Assembly: GCA_000499405.2 (NCBI GenBank)
Contig: HG738140.1
Location: 7,591,560 to 7,655,559 of the forward strand
Source: Onchocerca volvulus
Taxonomy: Eukaryota > Nematoda > Chromadorea > Rhabditida > Onchocercidae
DNA: 64,000 bases
Direction of reading: 5' to 3'
Below, in pieces: positions 40,801-53,500 of the stretch. The notes beneath the pieces are model-generated. The model saw nothing but the letters and a program-made list of their open reading frames with translations. It made no database searches and was not told the DNA's origin. The first letter of the stretch is position 1. Each line of letters starts with the position of its first letter. Position numbers and translations under genes: made by a program.

Positions 40801-41740
40801 TAAACGCAATTCCGATCAACGTGTATATGTGATATTCTTAGAAAAGATTGAAGACATGCACTATTTTCCATATGGTTCATGACTGCTTATTTTTTTTTTT
40901 TTTTGATTTTCTTATTTCATTATCTTGAAATAAATAACATTAATTTATTGATATTATATACCCTCTACTTGTTTTTAGAGGAAATGGTCCCCATGACAAC
41001 GGATAATTCATTATGCAGTAGTGAGAATAATGCAAGACCTGATTTAATTATGATTTTCATTTCGGAGGTGGAAAACAGACTTGTTCAAATTAATATGATT
41101 GGCGATTGGACAAAGTAAGTATTAGATTTCTGAGTTTTGTAAGAAATGGGTTAAGATTTCAATAGCAATTTCAATTGAATTTCTTTAACTTCTTATATCA
41201 GATATGGTTTGCCGGGACCATTGGTTGATGGTTGTTTAGTTTCCAGCAGCGCTCTAGCAACTCTTTTGAAACATACAATCATTAGTATTGCTCGCCGAAG
41301 AACCGTTGAACTGGAAAAGTTTGTCAAATTCTTTATCTTATTCATATCATCTTAAGCTTTTTGACGCTGTACTTAAAAATTTTATAATCTATGACTAAAT
41401 AAATTTCGAAATGATATATTTTGATATGCTAAACATCATGTTATATTTCTGTTGGCACAATTCATATGCATATTAGCATATCGGGAAATTTATTTATATT
41501 CGCAATTGCTAATAGAATATCAGCAAAATAACAAATGCGCATCCTTTTAGATAAAAATGATAAGTTATTGTTAAATGAAAATATTCAAGCAATCAATATT
41601 CACTTAATAAAATCGGTATGTGTCATTCCAGTTATCAATTGGTGGCATCACGACGTCGCCGTGCAATTCAGGAATTCGCCCGCAAATATGCAATCAAGAA
41701 GTCGTACTGTGATTTTGTCGAATTATTACTGAATGAATGA
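22862..41740 (+). CDS. RALGAPB: Ral GTPase-activating protein subunit beta (RALGAPB / HGAP-2 orthologue)
   Basis: Regulatory subunit of the RalGAP complex, which inactivates Ral GTPases. Thirty-four in-phase exons encode 1604 residues (human about 1494). Exons: 22862-22941, 23131-23242, 23983-24146, 24870-25093, 25394-25533, 25768-25864, 26120-26311, 26695-26832, 27070-27173, 27408-27564, 27931-28047, 28321-28443, 33131-33337, 33701-33903, 34249-34385, 34705-34808, 35191-35322, 35700-35816, 36023-36175, 36359-36462, 36577-36702, 37058-37138, 37330-37486, 37685-37901, 38154-38333, 38518-38622, 38776-38938, 39413-39536, 39879-40112, 40397-40555, 40773-40874, 40979-41114, 41202-41318, 41632-41740. 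The N-terminus MGLYAEW recalls human MYSDW. The middle has SAGRAAALGVLCRIICSKK and PPPLHSKDLHSS. The C-terminal Rap/Ran-GAP-like region has HPHWTGDW, PLVDG and a basic tail helix. Beta subunits lack the catalytic Asn thumb, which the alpha subunit provides. Exons 4, 21 and 27 use weak acceptors. Exon 27 is the least certain. Confidence 0.93.
24437..24488. repeat. 26-bp perfect tandem duplication in an intron
   Basis: Two identical 26-base units (24437-24462 and 24463-24488) contain ttattatcactgatagatta. They lie in intron 3 of the RALGAPB orthologue. Confidence 0.9.
27581..27633. repeat. 20-bp perfect hairpin just inside intron 10
   Basis: The arm 27581-27600 is the exact reverse complement of 27614-27633, with a 13-nt loop. 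It begins 16 bases after the 5' splice site of intron 10 in the RALGAPB orthologue. In the transcript it would form a stable stem next to the donor. It could affect splicing or be a tiny foldback remnant. Neither is shown by sequence alone. Confidence 0.85.
28444..33130 (+). other. 4.7-kb intron of the RALGAPB orthologue
   Basis: The largest intron in the window runs between exons 12 and 13, which join at phase 1. I found no intervening exon that keeps phase, though a small poorly conserved one could be missed because this part of the protein is variable across animals. It holds a 56-bp tandem pair (31505-31614), a diverged direct repeat around 30240 and 30910 (aatttaggataatatt), and several poly-A and poly-T tracts. 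Confidence 0.6.
31505..31614. repeat. Two diverged tandem copies of about 56 bp
   Basis: The words acaatcagttattaagtttt (from 31518) and acaatcgatcattaagtttt (from 31574) anchor two adjacent copies. They lie inside intron 12 of the RALGAPB orthologue. Confidence 0.65.
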
Positions 41741-42047
41741 TTTTTAACAATTGTTGATAGTTTATGAGATAATTAACAAAAAATAACGAAATTATGCAAA
41801 CATGAAAAATATTATATAAAATTCATGAAAAACTTATTAAACACAAAAGCTTATTAAGTATTTATTTCTCCAAAAAATTGTGATTATTTTTGTCAGATTT
41901 TTTTTTTTCTTTTTTTGTCATTTCATTTTAGAATCTGATATACAAAAAATGTAAGTACATGGAAAAATGAGGGAGATTCTTGTTATTGTTTTGCAGTTTT
42001 TGAATTTTTTAGTTTGATAAGAATTTGTCGTCTTATGATTGACTTCT

Positions 42048-42053
42048 AATAAA
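42048..42053 (+). terminator. Candidate poly(A) signal for the RALGAPB orthologue
   Basis: A canonical AATAAA lies about 310 bp after the stop codon and is followed by a T-rich stretch. AATAAA is frequent by chance in DNA this AT-rich, so support is modest. Confidence 0.35.
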
Positions 42054-42828
42054 TTATTTTATACACCACGAAGTTTTTCACATTGTGATTTATTAAATCA
42101 TAAAAAGAAAAAAAAATTCCGTAAGTGAAAGATTAGATGATACTAATAGATTTTTCTTATTTTATATTATAAAAATTTGAGACATTTTAAAATGTTTAAA
42201 GAACATTTTACCATTTTGCTTAATTTCGGACTTCATGATCAAATGGATTTGAAAAATGCTGACGATCAAACAATTCATCATAATTTCAAGTATCATATTC
42301 ACACAATGTGTGAAGTAGGCTGTTCATCCCGTTTGACCTTAAATAAGTGGGACTAAATGATAAATTTTCTGTTATTAAAATCTAGATTTACGGTTTGTAA
42401 TAATTATGGTAGTATATCTTATGATTGTTTATCATTGAATTGCAAAGATATGGATTTCAAATTTGGCCTTCAAATTCAATCGTGAATACGTTTCACCTGT
42501 TATTTTATGATTACAAATAATATCGAAAATATTAGATTAAAATCAGTAAAAGTGGATTTCATCTACTTAAATTCGACATTCCCCTAAGATATTGGAATAT
42601 TGTTTATACTACTTAAAGTATTTTTATGTTATATTCTTTTTATTTTTGCTTTTTTAGCATTTTCTCTCGGTAGTATTTCATTTTCCAAATTTTATGTAAT
42701 CTTATCATTTGTGGATAAAATATTTTGTTATGAAATAGGTCATTTGTGAAGTCCTTGAGAGAAACCAATTTATATTAAGTTCACAACTAATGAAAAAGAT
42801 CTGTTTTTGACGGGAATTAAATCTTTAA

Positions 42829-43143
42829 TCTAATTCGGCAGAAATATCCAAACCGCAAAGAGGATATATCTTGGATGGCGTAAGTTGTGTGATCACCCAG
42901 TTTGAAAGAAATTTATATAAAACCGGTTTTGGCGATGAAAATGAATTGTTCGGAAATTCGAATATTAGAACATTCGGGTATTTCAATAGACTTTTACATA
43001 GGTCACTTGTAATCTTAAATTCGCGGATAAACAATGTCAAGTGCGATTATTTCTATTATATTTTTGAATTTCGATTATATCATTGGATTTTTGTGTTATA
43101 TAAATCGATCGGGGGATTTCTTATTTTATCATCAGCGAATTAG
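42829..43143 (+). other. Unassigned open stretch, possible exon or element relic
   Basis: About 315 bases stay open on the plus strand, and much of the same stretch is open on the minus strand (42825-43040). The composition is less AT-rich than its surroundings. The plus translation includes KTGFGDENELFGNSNIRT, which is not the usual low-complexity product of AT-rich DNA. I recognise no family, and no flanking exon joins to it convincingly. It may be an orphan exon, a relic of a mobile element, or chance. Confidence 0.25.
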
Positions 43144-43340
43144 TGATATCCAGCATGGCGATAACAATGAAAATGATAATAAAAGCAAAAATTCTTACAT
43201 AATTTTCCTTGGTTATTGTCCGGTTATAATCTTTGACATTATTCCGATAACACAATAAAAGTTGTATAGATAGATGTTCTAATGGAGCAATTAAACATAT
43301 TTCAAGTTCTAAAAGAATAACGGAAGCAAATGATCGTAAA

Positions 43341-43393
43341 TTTGATTGCGAATTATCATCAAATGATTAGAATTTTGATTGCGAATTATCATC
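43341..43393. repeat. 20-bp direct repeat
   Basis: The identical 20-mer tttgattgcgaattatcatc occurs at 43341-43360 and 43374-43393, separated by 13 bases. Confidence 0.85.
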
Positions 43394-44711
43394 TGAACTA
43401 ATTGACTTCTTCAAAATGAACTAAAAAGCATATGGTATAAATAGTAAAAGACCCGTTTCGTAGTTCTGACCAAACTTCTACAAATTAGTTCGTGATAAAT
43501 GACACAAATGGAAAGTGAAGTGCGAAATATTTTATTCGTAAACAAAGTAATCCTTTCCATCTTTTTTCTTTTTTTCTTTATAAAACTTTCATATTTACTT
43601 CTCTCCATATAATGATTAGCCATAGAAAATGTTTAACAATAAATGCTCACAATTATTGTTGAACATTTTTCTAAATACTTACTTTTCGGCCGCAAATATT
43701 TACGATGCCAAATTGTCGATCACATTTCATTCGTCTTAACTGTTAATCAAAATCATTTTGATGAATTTTGTTGACATGGATAAAATTAAGATTTAAAAAA
43801 AAAAAAAAAAAAAAAGAAAAAAAGAAAAGAAAAAGAGACACGATTTCGTGACCTCTGATTTTGTTGTTTATTGTTAGAAACGATGCGACCTGAAATGATG
43901 AATTCTTTTTTTCCCTTTTTTTTGAAGATTAATGACTACATATAATCAAATATGATTATTGATATTTCTGATTATGCCAATAAAATTACGATTCTCATCC
44001 AATATGATCGTAATTATTGAAAACCTGTTCTTCAGCGCGTAATACTAAAATAATTTCTTTTTCCAAAAAAAAAGAAAAAAAACTTTTTCCCCCGAATTAT
44101 ATTGTTAATATCTATGTACAAACAGGTGCCAAATATCTGAATATCTTAAAGCTACTTTCGTTTTTAGTTTTTTTTATTGATCTTACTTTTTTTTCCCCAC
44201 AAGAAATGAATATAAATTTTTGAAATTGCACATCAGCTCCCTTGTATCCCTTCATTTTTCATGTAATCATTTTCGTTTCCTTCCATCCTACACTCGTCGG
44301 TCTTTCTCAAAGAAAAAGAATAAAACGAACTTGGACTATATTTCTTCTTGCTTATCATTTATCAATATGCCAAACTTAATGTTCAGGCAGCAATCAGTGC
44401 TTTAAAAAACAATTTTGGCTTATTATTTCGTTTTCTTTTATTTCTTTCTCTTTTTTTTTCCAGGAAATTTCGTCCAAAAATAAATGTAATATTATTTCAA
44501 AAATTTCTTTCATATATTCAAAAATTTAACCTATCATACTATCATGCAGTTATGAATGATTTTGTCATGTATTTCATCTCGTTTAAATAAAATATTACCT
44601 TTGTCGTTCGAATCTTATTTAGCGATATTTTAATTGATTGACGGAACAAAATGATTTTTTGTTTATGTTACAAGCAGTTATTAGATATCTCATAATCATT
44701 GATAAATTATC

Positions 44712-44776
44712 GATAAATTATCTTAAACAATTATCAATCTTTTGTAATCATTGATAATTGCCTAAGATGATTTATC
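44712..44776. repeat. 27-bp-arm hairpin, intergenic
   Basis: The arm 44712-44738 pairs with 44750-44776 with three mismatches across an 11-nt loop. The size resembles a short miRNA-like stem or a miniature foldback. The AT-rich sequence and lack of comparative evidence keep any ncRNA call tentative. Confidence 0.6.
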
Positions 44777-46929
44777 AAATCAACATCACTAATATATTAC
44801 CATCTTTTTATTATCACTTATTGTTACGTTAGTATTGCAATCATTGTTAGAAATATGTCTCTGATTTTATTGAGAAACTTACTTCTTCTCCTCCATACTT
44901 TTTGTTTCATTCTTTCGTTTTATTTTATTTTCCACTTCAACAATTTTTTGTAAAAATTTGTGGAAAATGAAATTAATATGCAGAAAAGATTTAATTTTGT
45001 CCCTTATTTTGCATTTGTTCAATTTTATTATTCAATTTTGATCCTAGGATTTTTGTGATACTATTTCAGCCGTATAAATATAACTGAAATGAAAATCAGT
45101 GCATCGTAAAACTTCGCAAAGAATCATCGAATAGAAATAGGCTTGCTGATTTTAAAAGCTCTTAAATTATTATAGCATGTATCAAATTTCGAAAATTAAG
45201 AATTAAGAATTATATATCACTTCTTCCATATCTATCAGATTATCTCTTTTGTTTAGCTAGATCATCTTAAATACCATTCTCGAATAAAATACTGATAATT
45301 TTGTGATTGATTACAGTATAAATTTTGTTTAAATTGCATAATTTATATGATTTCGGATAATATTTCAACTGGACGAGACATAAACAAAACCTTTGACTTC
45401 TCGGTTGAAATCAAAATCTATGATAATGGTCAGCTTTTTTTATTGGCCGTTTTTTTTCCGATCCTTTCCATACGATCGAAGTTTAAATATATGATATCAC
45501 TTAATTAATTAGCCGTCAAACAACTTCCCATTTCATATCACTTGTACTTTTGGTAAAATCCTTGAAGTTTAATTTGTAAATGTCAAATGAATCATTTAAA
45601 GAGATGAAGCCATTGTAGAAGGATCGAAAAAACTTTCGAGAAGCTTAGCAAGACAGAAGTCAGAGATAAAACTATGAATTTTGTTCGTAAATTTATCATC
45701 ATCTTGGCGCTAAGATCATTCTAGAGATTTCTTCATTCCAGCTTGCTTGTATTACTCATTTCTGATTCAAAGTAAATGCTATAATCATTTATTCTTGAGA
45801 TGATTAATTTTCAGACCAGAAAAAAAGTTCGAATTTCTTAAAACCCAACAAAAAAGAGTTTAAATTACCACTCTTGAAATAAGAAAAATCTGACATCTTA
45901 TTAAATGCAGCATTCATTTTTATTTCTAATGACTTACAACTTATTATCATCCCAATATGCACTGATAATATCGCATTTTATCAATTGTAGCTGATTCCTA
46001 TCAAAATCTGCCAGGAAGACTTGCTGTACTTCAAATAAATATCATATGATGACCTTCCATTTTTAAACCAAATATTCTAAGAATAACAATAATAACGATA
46101 AAGACCATTGTCTCATTAACTGCCAAGTTCTATTTTGGATTCAAGGCTGGACAATGAAACTTTAAAAACTTATGCGCGTGATCTGATAACCTATACCAAT
46201 AGTGATATATGAGTGATATTTTCCATTTTCTTTTTCTTTCTGTTTTTTTCCTTTTTCTATCTCACTTTTTTTTTCTAATTTTCTATTTTACTATTTGACC
46301 TATTATTTTCTTTTTGTTTGTATGGGAAATATATCTCAATAAATTCTCAGTCTGATTCTAATTTCCGATTCGAGAACATTAACTAAACTGCAATTCTTTA
46401 ATTTGTACAGCTCTAATTACAATGAATATCAAGAAGAAACTCTGATTCTGTTATCTGATAACCAATTTATCGGATGACATAATCAAAAAATTTATCAAAA
46501 AATTTATTTTCCAATTTATCTTGCAAAATTATTACAATTCATTCGTTATAATTACAACAGAATTGACAATAATACTGCTAATAATGAGAAGAAATCTTTT
46601 TTTTTATATTACGATTCGATTTCATCTGAATCTTTTATATACTCTCTTTCTTGTTTCATAGCAGTGAATTGTCATTTACATTAAAATAAAAAGAATAATA
46701 CAAATTTTTCGAAAAACATTATCGCAGCGTTTAACATATTTTAAAAAGTGAAAATGATTCATCTGAAATATGATTCAGAGGGAATACCATAATATTTGAT
46801 GAAAGTTTAAAGTTTAATTTGAATATCTATGATTTTAAGAAACATTATTCCTTCATTTCATTTATTAAAAAAAAAAAAAAAAAAAAAAAAAATTCAAAAA
46901 AAAAACTTCAGTAACACTTGTAAATGTTA

Positions 46930-47007
46930 GATATTTTAAAGAGAATCATATTTTGCATATTTTAAAGAGAATTTTTTTTACATGTTTTAAAAAGAATCAT
47001 ATTTTGG
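46930..47007. repeat. Short degenerate tandem repeat
   Basis: About three copies of a unit like atattttaaagagaatcatattttg, with the middle copy carrying extra T residues. Confidence 0.65.
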
Positions 47008-47560
47008 TTAGATAAAGTTTTATGCATGCGTGCAACTTTGCTTAATTAGTTTCTGTGTGATAAATGACGCAAATTGTTGGGAGAAGTTCAGCAAATCCCG
47101 AACTTGAAAATTGGTTGCGCTGAAAAGTACAATTAGGACAGATGCTTTTTGAATGAATAATTTACTCGAAAACAATTTTCACTAGTACTTCAAGGGTATT
47201 TATTCGCAAAAATTTGAGATAATAGTTGAGATATTCATCGATCGCTTGTTTGAACATTGCTGAAGATTGTTGAAATACTTTTTTTATTACAAAAATTTCC
47301 TTCTACAATTTAATATCTCCAATTACAATTATTTTCAGCGCACTCTATATACATATGTATATATATATATTTTTTTTTTCATATTTTGAAATTTAAAGAA
47401 AGAGTTGATCAGAAACATCACATCAATTTAAATTGAAAAATGATGTCAATTACTTTCATGATCGTTGACAGTCGTTTAGCCGTATGTATGCAATATTTCC
47501 AACAAGAATGCTTTACTTTAATTTTAATTCAAATTTAATTTCAATTTCAATTCAACCTAA

Positions 47561-47566
47561 CTACAG
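47561..47566 (+). promoter_or_regulatory. Probable trans-splice acceptor abutting the start codon
   Basis: A pyrimidine-containing tract ends ctacag directly before the ATG at 47567, leaving no 5' UTR after splicing. No upstream coding exon is needed because the ATG opens a signal peptide. Spliced-leader acceptor use is inferred. Confidence 0.5.
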
Positions 47567-50500
47567 ATGTGGGCTGTTGTTGCTGCTTTACTCGCTACTC
47601 TATATCTAGGATATCTGTGCAATGCAATACCGCTATATAGCGGGTAATTTTTTTAAATGATTTCTTTAAAATTTCATTCTTGAGAAGTTTCTCTCAAATT
47701 TCATTTATCTTTAAAATTTTTTTTAAAATTTCATTCTTTTATTCGTATCTTTTATGGTAATATTTGCACAATACTGACTACCATATTTCCAATTATGTTT
47801 TAAGATTTTCTTAAGATTTTTTCATTCTTGATTTACTCATTTTATTTCATACATAATAAAAAAAGGGCAAAAATCACAAGTAAATGAATATGAAATTTAG
47901 CGTTGCCAGAGAGAATTAGCTACAATTATAATTCATTAAAGTGAATTAGAAAGCTTAAAAAGTGATCGATATTGTGCAAAAAATAGCAAATTTAATCATA
48001 GCTAAACAAGATTTTTAGTAAACGTTTGAAATAATTGAATCTTTTTCTTTGTTTTGAAATGATCGAATTATGCAAGAATAATGACTGCCATTTTTCGAAA
48101 TTGTGTTTGGGCATCATAAAATCACATAATTGTTGAAGAAAAGCAACTTTTAGTTTTAATTTAAAGCAAATTTAGATATAGCTTACTACGATTTTCAACA
48201 CTAACAACGGACTGGTTGGAGCAGATAGAAGCCGATGGTTTTGCTTTAAATAATGCAAGTTAAATTTGAACTTGATTCATTGAATTGTTGAAGTCGAGCT
48301 TAATTGATACCAGTATTGTATAAAATCATCGACATAATGAATTCCCGAATTGCTCAATAGCATTGCATTGCATAGGATTTTCTCAGAATGCTATCAATAA
48401 TTTGAATTTTATCATTTCAGAAGTGTTTAATTTAAATTATTTTTTGAAATTACAATTGAGCATTTTTCGGAAAGAAAATTTTTGAAATTTTTCTGATCGA
48501 AAATTCTCTAACAATAAAATGGCATTTGAATTTCCGGGACCGAAACGAACACTAATTGATGTGTGGGCAAAGCCGAATATGTACCGTAATCATGCCGATG
48601 TTTTGGTTGCACCGGAATTTTTGGATCCATTCTTGACGTTGCTCAAATTTCATGGTGTAAACGACGTACAAATTATTGCAAATGATATACAAAAGTAGAA
48701 TTATTTAATTTATACTCAATAAATCTGTAATTCAATTTTAGATTTTCAAAAGCCTTATAAATTTTTTCTGTTCGATTCGTTTATTGGAATTATGAAAAAG
48801 AATCGGAGTCAGATTAAGTCAGAATCAGAACCAGAATCAGAATTAGAATCAGAGTCAAAAAAAGAATCAGATCAAGAAAAAGCAGAGTACAGTTTTTGAA
48901 CAGAAAAGAATGAGAAATCAATTTAGTTTAAACAGAAACATCAAGTTTTTAGCTTGTTTAAAAAAAAAAAAAATTACGAAAATTAAAAAACTTTTCTTAA
49001 AACTTCATCTAAGAAGTTTTGCACATATTGATTCATATTGTCTAATTAATCGTCAACAGATAGAATTTAATAAATATTGATAATCCCGCTTTCACATAAA
49101 TTCTATGCATAAATGAATTTTATAAAAAAATTTCAGAAAATCATCCCAATGACGATGAATGGTCTATTAAATATTTTATGCTTCTTATCAACTATTCTAC
49201 ATTTTTTGTCGATTTGAAATCTAAACATAATTTTTTTCAAGATAATTTGGAAAATTCAAAATAATTTGCCCAAACTAGTGATAAGCACGAGTCTGGTATT
49301 TGACCAAATTCACGCTTATCAGTAGCCTCAGCAAATAATCTTGAAATTTGTTTATAACTGGACAGTTGAAATTTGAATTTGCTGAGAAAATAATTAGACA
49401 TGAAAGCTATACGAAAATTATTTATTACAGAGAAATAGATCGAGAAAAAAGAGATTTAACGTACGCAAGGAAAAAACATCGTTCACGACGTTTTGTGAGT
49501 GATAATGCTTTAGATGACTTCAATCTTATTGCTTATCATCGCTATGATAAGGTTTGTTATCACCTAGTGATTATTTGATTACTAAATAGAGAATACAATT
49601 TGGATTATAAATTCTTTTTCGATAAGATTTATTGAATTTTCAGATAATATTTGAAACTAAAATTATCTATGAAAACATATGCTTTAGAGAAAATTTTCTC
49701 TCTCCTAATGAAATCATTATCTTCTTATCAATAGTAAATGATAGTGATTAATAGTGAAAACGTTACAATAATTAATAGTTGCAACAATTAATTAATAGCG
49801 GTTAATAGTGAAAATATTATAGATTGTGGATCACATGATAATGCTCTCAAACCAATATCCAGACTTGGCTGAAATATGTAATATTACTAATACATATGAG
49901 GGTCGCGATTTAATTGGCATTAAAGTTCGTATTGTTTTTTCTTTTTGCTAATGAAAATCAAATTTAATTATCGATTAAATAAAAAAATAAAATTGGGATG
50001 GAATTTTTTCAAGATAAATCTCATGATGATAGAAATGAAATCCAAGTCTGATATTATATCATTTAAATAATGCGAATAACTTCAATGAGAGAAGGAATCA
50101 AATTAATTCACAGATCGGATCATTCGCTTCATACAAACCAGCTATATTCATCGATGCTGGTATTCATGCACGAGAATGGATTGCACCTGCAGTTGCGCTT
50201 TATATTATCAGCAAGGTTAGTCTTTGATCATTCAGGAATTAATGCTTTTGCTAGGTTCAAAAAAGTTTTAAATGAGTGAATGATGTACAAAAAAAAGATA
50301 TTTGATCTTAATTAATTATTTGAAATTAGAAAGAAAGATCGAATTTGAACAATCAATATTTCTAGCTTGTAACCGAATATGGAAAAAACCCGAATATAAC
50401 TCATATGGTAGATACATTCGATTGGTACATTGTTCCGGTAGCTAATCCAGATGGATACGAATATAGTATGACTACCGTATGTACACTTTGAATTTCTATC

Positions 50501-53500
50501 AAAAAAACTAATTTAGCAAAAAATAATTTATTATGACATCAAGTTTAGAGTCCAGCTTTAAAAGAAAGTATTTTATTTCAATTAATTACAGGATATGTCG
50601 TAAGTTTATATTTTTATTTTTGTAATTTGGTGTATGTAAAAATCTTTTTTTTTCACTTAAATGCATTAAATTAATTAGTATCTTTTTTGTTCTGCTTGTT
50701 ATTTTGTTATTTTCAACACTTTTTGTTAAGGCCCAAGAAGAATTTTCACATCTTATTCTTCGTTAGAAAATTTGAGCCCTAAAATTACCGAGGACAAATT
50801 ACAATCTAGTAGGATTATAAAAAAAATTTATGCCACTAATATCCAAAATCATTATATTATCAATATTTGTGGATCATATTGACATATTACTTAAGACAAC
50901 TTATGAAAAAAAAATCAACTTAAAATTTAAGCAAAATATATTTAAAAAGTGAAATGAATAAAAAGTAAAAATGAAATTCCTGTTGGAAAAAATCTCCCAA
51001 AATATTTCTTGCAAAAGAAACTAAAGTTTAAAATTATTAGAATCGATGATTCCACAATGAATGGATTTCAATTGCAGAATAGCCTAATTTGTCTGGATTT
51101 TTATTCCTTTTATTAATATTAGCTGTAAATTTAAGATACGAAGAATATCAGATTATATAGCCAAGAGTTTTACATCATACTAATCTGATCTTTTTAATCA
51201 GGTCCAAGAAAAATACATAGTCCAAGAAGAAAATGATCTTTTGAATTCTTTTCTTTTCTTTTAGATCAAACAGTATTTTAGATCTTTTTGAATCTGTTAG
51301 ACCACATGCCTTTTAGAGATCGCACTTTATTGTACTAATTTTGGAAACAAACAGATGTTGATCAATATCAAAACATAAACAATGCATATCGAAGTAGACC
51401 GTTGTTTATTAATTGTTTTCCAAAAGAAATTTCGAAAAATAAGCAAGCGATTTAAGTAAACGAGAGAAATAGCCGCAAAGTAAATGATCATCCCCATACT
51501 AAAAGTCTAGAAGCATTGTCTCGGAAATACTACCGACTTCCATCTTTTGAAAATCAGATTTGAACAAGTTAAGGTAAAGTTTAAGGCGGTCCAGGGCAGA
51601 AAGATACCATGAATCGGCATCGAAGGATTTACGTCTACTTTGTCCGGCATCACTTTCTAGGATCGATTGTGGAGAAAAACACGATCAAGGAATGTAACAA
51701 TTAATAAATGGTGTGTTGGTGCTGATGCGAACAGAAACTGGGGTTACCGATGGGGAGGTTTGTTTTAATCTTGGAACAAAGTTCAAAAAGTCGAAACTAT
51801 GAAAAGTGTATTGTTTTATTTCATCATCCAATTTTATTTCAAACTAGCTGGACTGGCTACACTTCGCATGATCGGTCCAGCTAGTCCATATTAATAAAAA
51901 TGGTAATATTTGTTTGTTCAAAATTTTAAATCTCCGAAAATTCTTAAACACGCGCCTTATCTATGTAAAATACACGTCTATTTAAATGCAACGTTGCATA
52001 AAAATTTCAAATCAGTCGTGAAGAACTTGAAACTTTCTGCAAAAATGAACGTAGAGGTGATCAGTAAATTCAGTCTGCTCACTTATTTTTACTATTACAG
52101 ATGTGCAAGTAAAAAAAAAAGTAGATATCTTTATTGAAACACGGGCCTATTTGAATGCAACGTTGTACCAAAATTTCAAATTAATCGATGAAGAATTTGA
52201 AACGTTATGTGGAAATGTGCAATGAACATTTACATTTTTATTTACATAGATATATCAACTTCAAAAGCAATGAGCTTCATACATATATGCATGACTTTAA
52301 CAACTTATCAATAGCAATCTTTAGATAATCCATTTTCTCACAATAACCCATTATTACAATCTAATTTTCATATTTTTAGTTACTCTGATTCGAAAATTTT
52401 AAATGGTTGCAGAAGCAGGAGCAAACCCTAGTCCATGTTCAAATATCTATCCTGGTTCGTCAGCATTTAGTGAAGTGGAAACGGCAGGTATCCGCGATTT
52501 TATCACCTATCAGATTCTTGATCTCAAGATTTATATTAGTTTGCATAGCTATGGACAGTTATTCCTTGCGCCATGGGGTTATACCGATGATAAACCGAAT
52601 AATTATTATGATCAGGTGAGTTCATATAAAATTAAATTCGAATTTCTGATTCTTTTCTTTTCCTTCTTTTATATTTTATTGGAGACATTGCAGAAAATTC
52701 TCGATTATTCTAAGATTTCATTCTTGCTAATAAATTTGTACAATATCTCAGGTAGCAAAAAATTGTTCCAATTAAGGCAAATTAAGACAATATTGCAGTA
52801 AGACAAATTAATCTGCTGCAAGCTGCATGCCAATTAAAACAGATTCACATATGTTTTGTTTACGCTCTTTGATATAAAACACGAATGATTGCAGAAGGAA
52901 GCAGCAAGTTTGGCAGTAGAGGCTATCCGAAACAGGACTGGTGCCAAGTATAATTATGGGACTATTTCTGAACTAATGTGTTAGTTTTCATTTTCCACGA
53001 GACTCTTGCTTGCCTAGGAACCAAACTTTGACGTAACTTTTAAGTCAAAAATGCACTTTTATGTCCAGAAAACTCACTGCACGATAAATTGCTACAAAAC
53101 TTATGGAAACATTCGAGAAAACTCCATAGAACTTTTAAAAAATTTTGGATTAGAAAAAATTATTACCCGAGACTAATATTTTAAGTCTAAATTTGTTTAT
53201 GTAAATTGAGATTAATACAGATCCAGCATCAGGAACAAGTATCGATTATATGCAAGACAAAGGCATACCCTATATCTATGGTATCGAGCTGAGGCCTGAA
53301 GATGCAGAAAATAATTTCGGTTTTACTATTCCAGCAAGATTTATTGAACCGACCGGTTTGTTATTGTGATGAAAATTATTTTAGTAGTAGCAGTAGATTC
53401 TTATCAGATCAAGTAATTAGTAGAGCTAAATGAATTATAATAAATTTGATTCAGTTACCCAGTATTTGTTCTAAGCAGTTTCAAATAAAAAAGATCAAAT

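Larger units (their letters stand above)
41741..47566. other. 5.8-kb intergenic region
   Basis: No gene is confidently recognised between the RALGAPB orthologue and the carboxypeptidase gene. It holds a candidate poly(A) signal at 42048-42053, a stretch open on both strands around 42829-43143, a 20-bp direct repeat (43341-43393), a 27-bp-arm hairpin (44712-44776), a short tandem repeat (46930-47007) and long A/T tracts. The last few hundred bases should include the carboxypeptidase promoter. Confidence 0.55.

Noticed and set aside
44017..44590. Three overlapping plus-strand frames in intergenic DNA
   Set aside because: Lys/Phe-rich products of A/T tracts, with no homology or splice structure.
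47700..48535. Carboxypeptidase as a pseudogene because of the GG acceptor
   Set aside because: All other junctions, the reading frame and every catalytic residue are intact, so a rare splice site or sequence error is more likely. Kept as a finding instead.
52403..52801. 132-codon open frame as an independent gene
   Set aside because: Its first part is carboxypeptidase exon 9 (52413-52615). The rest is read-through into intron.
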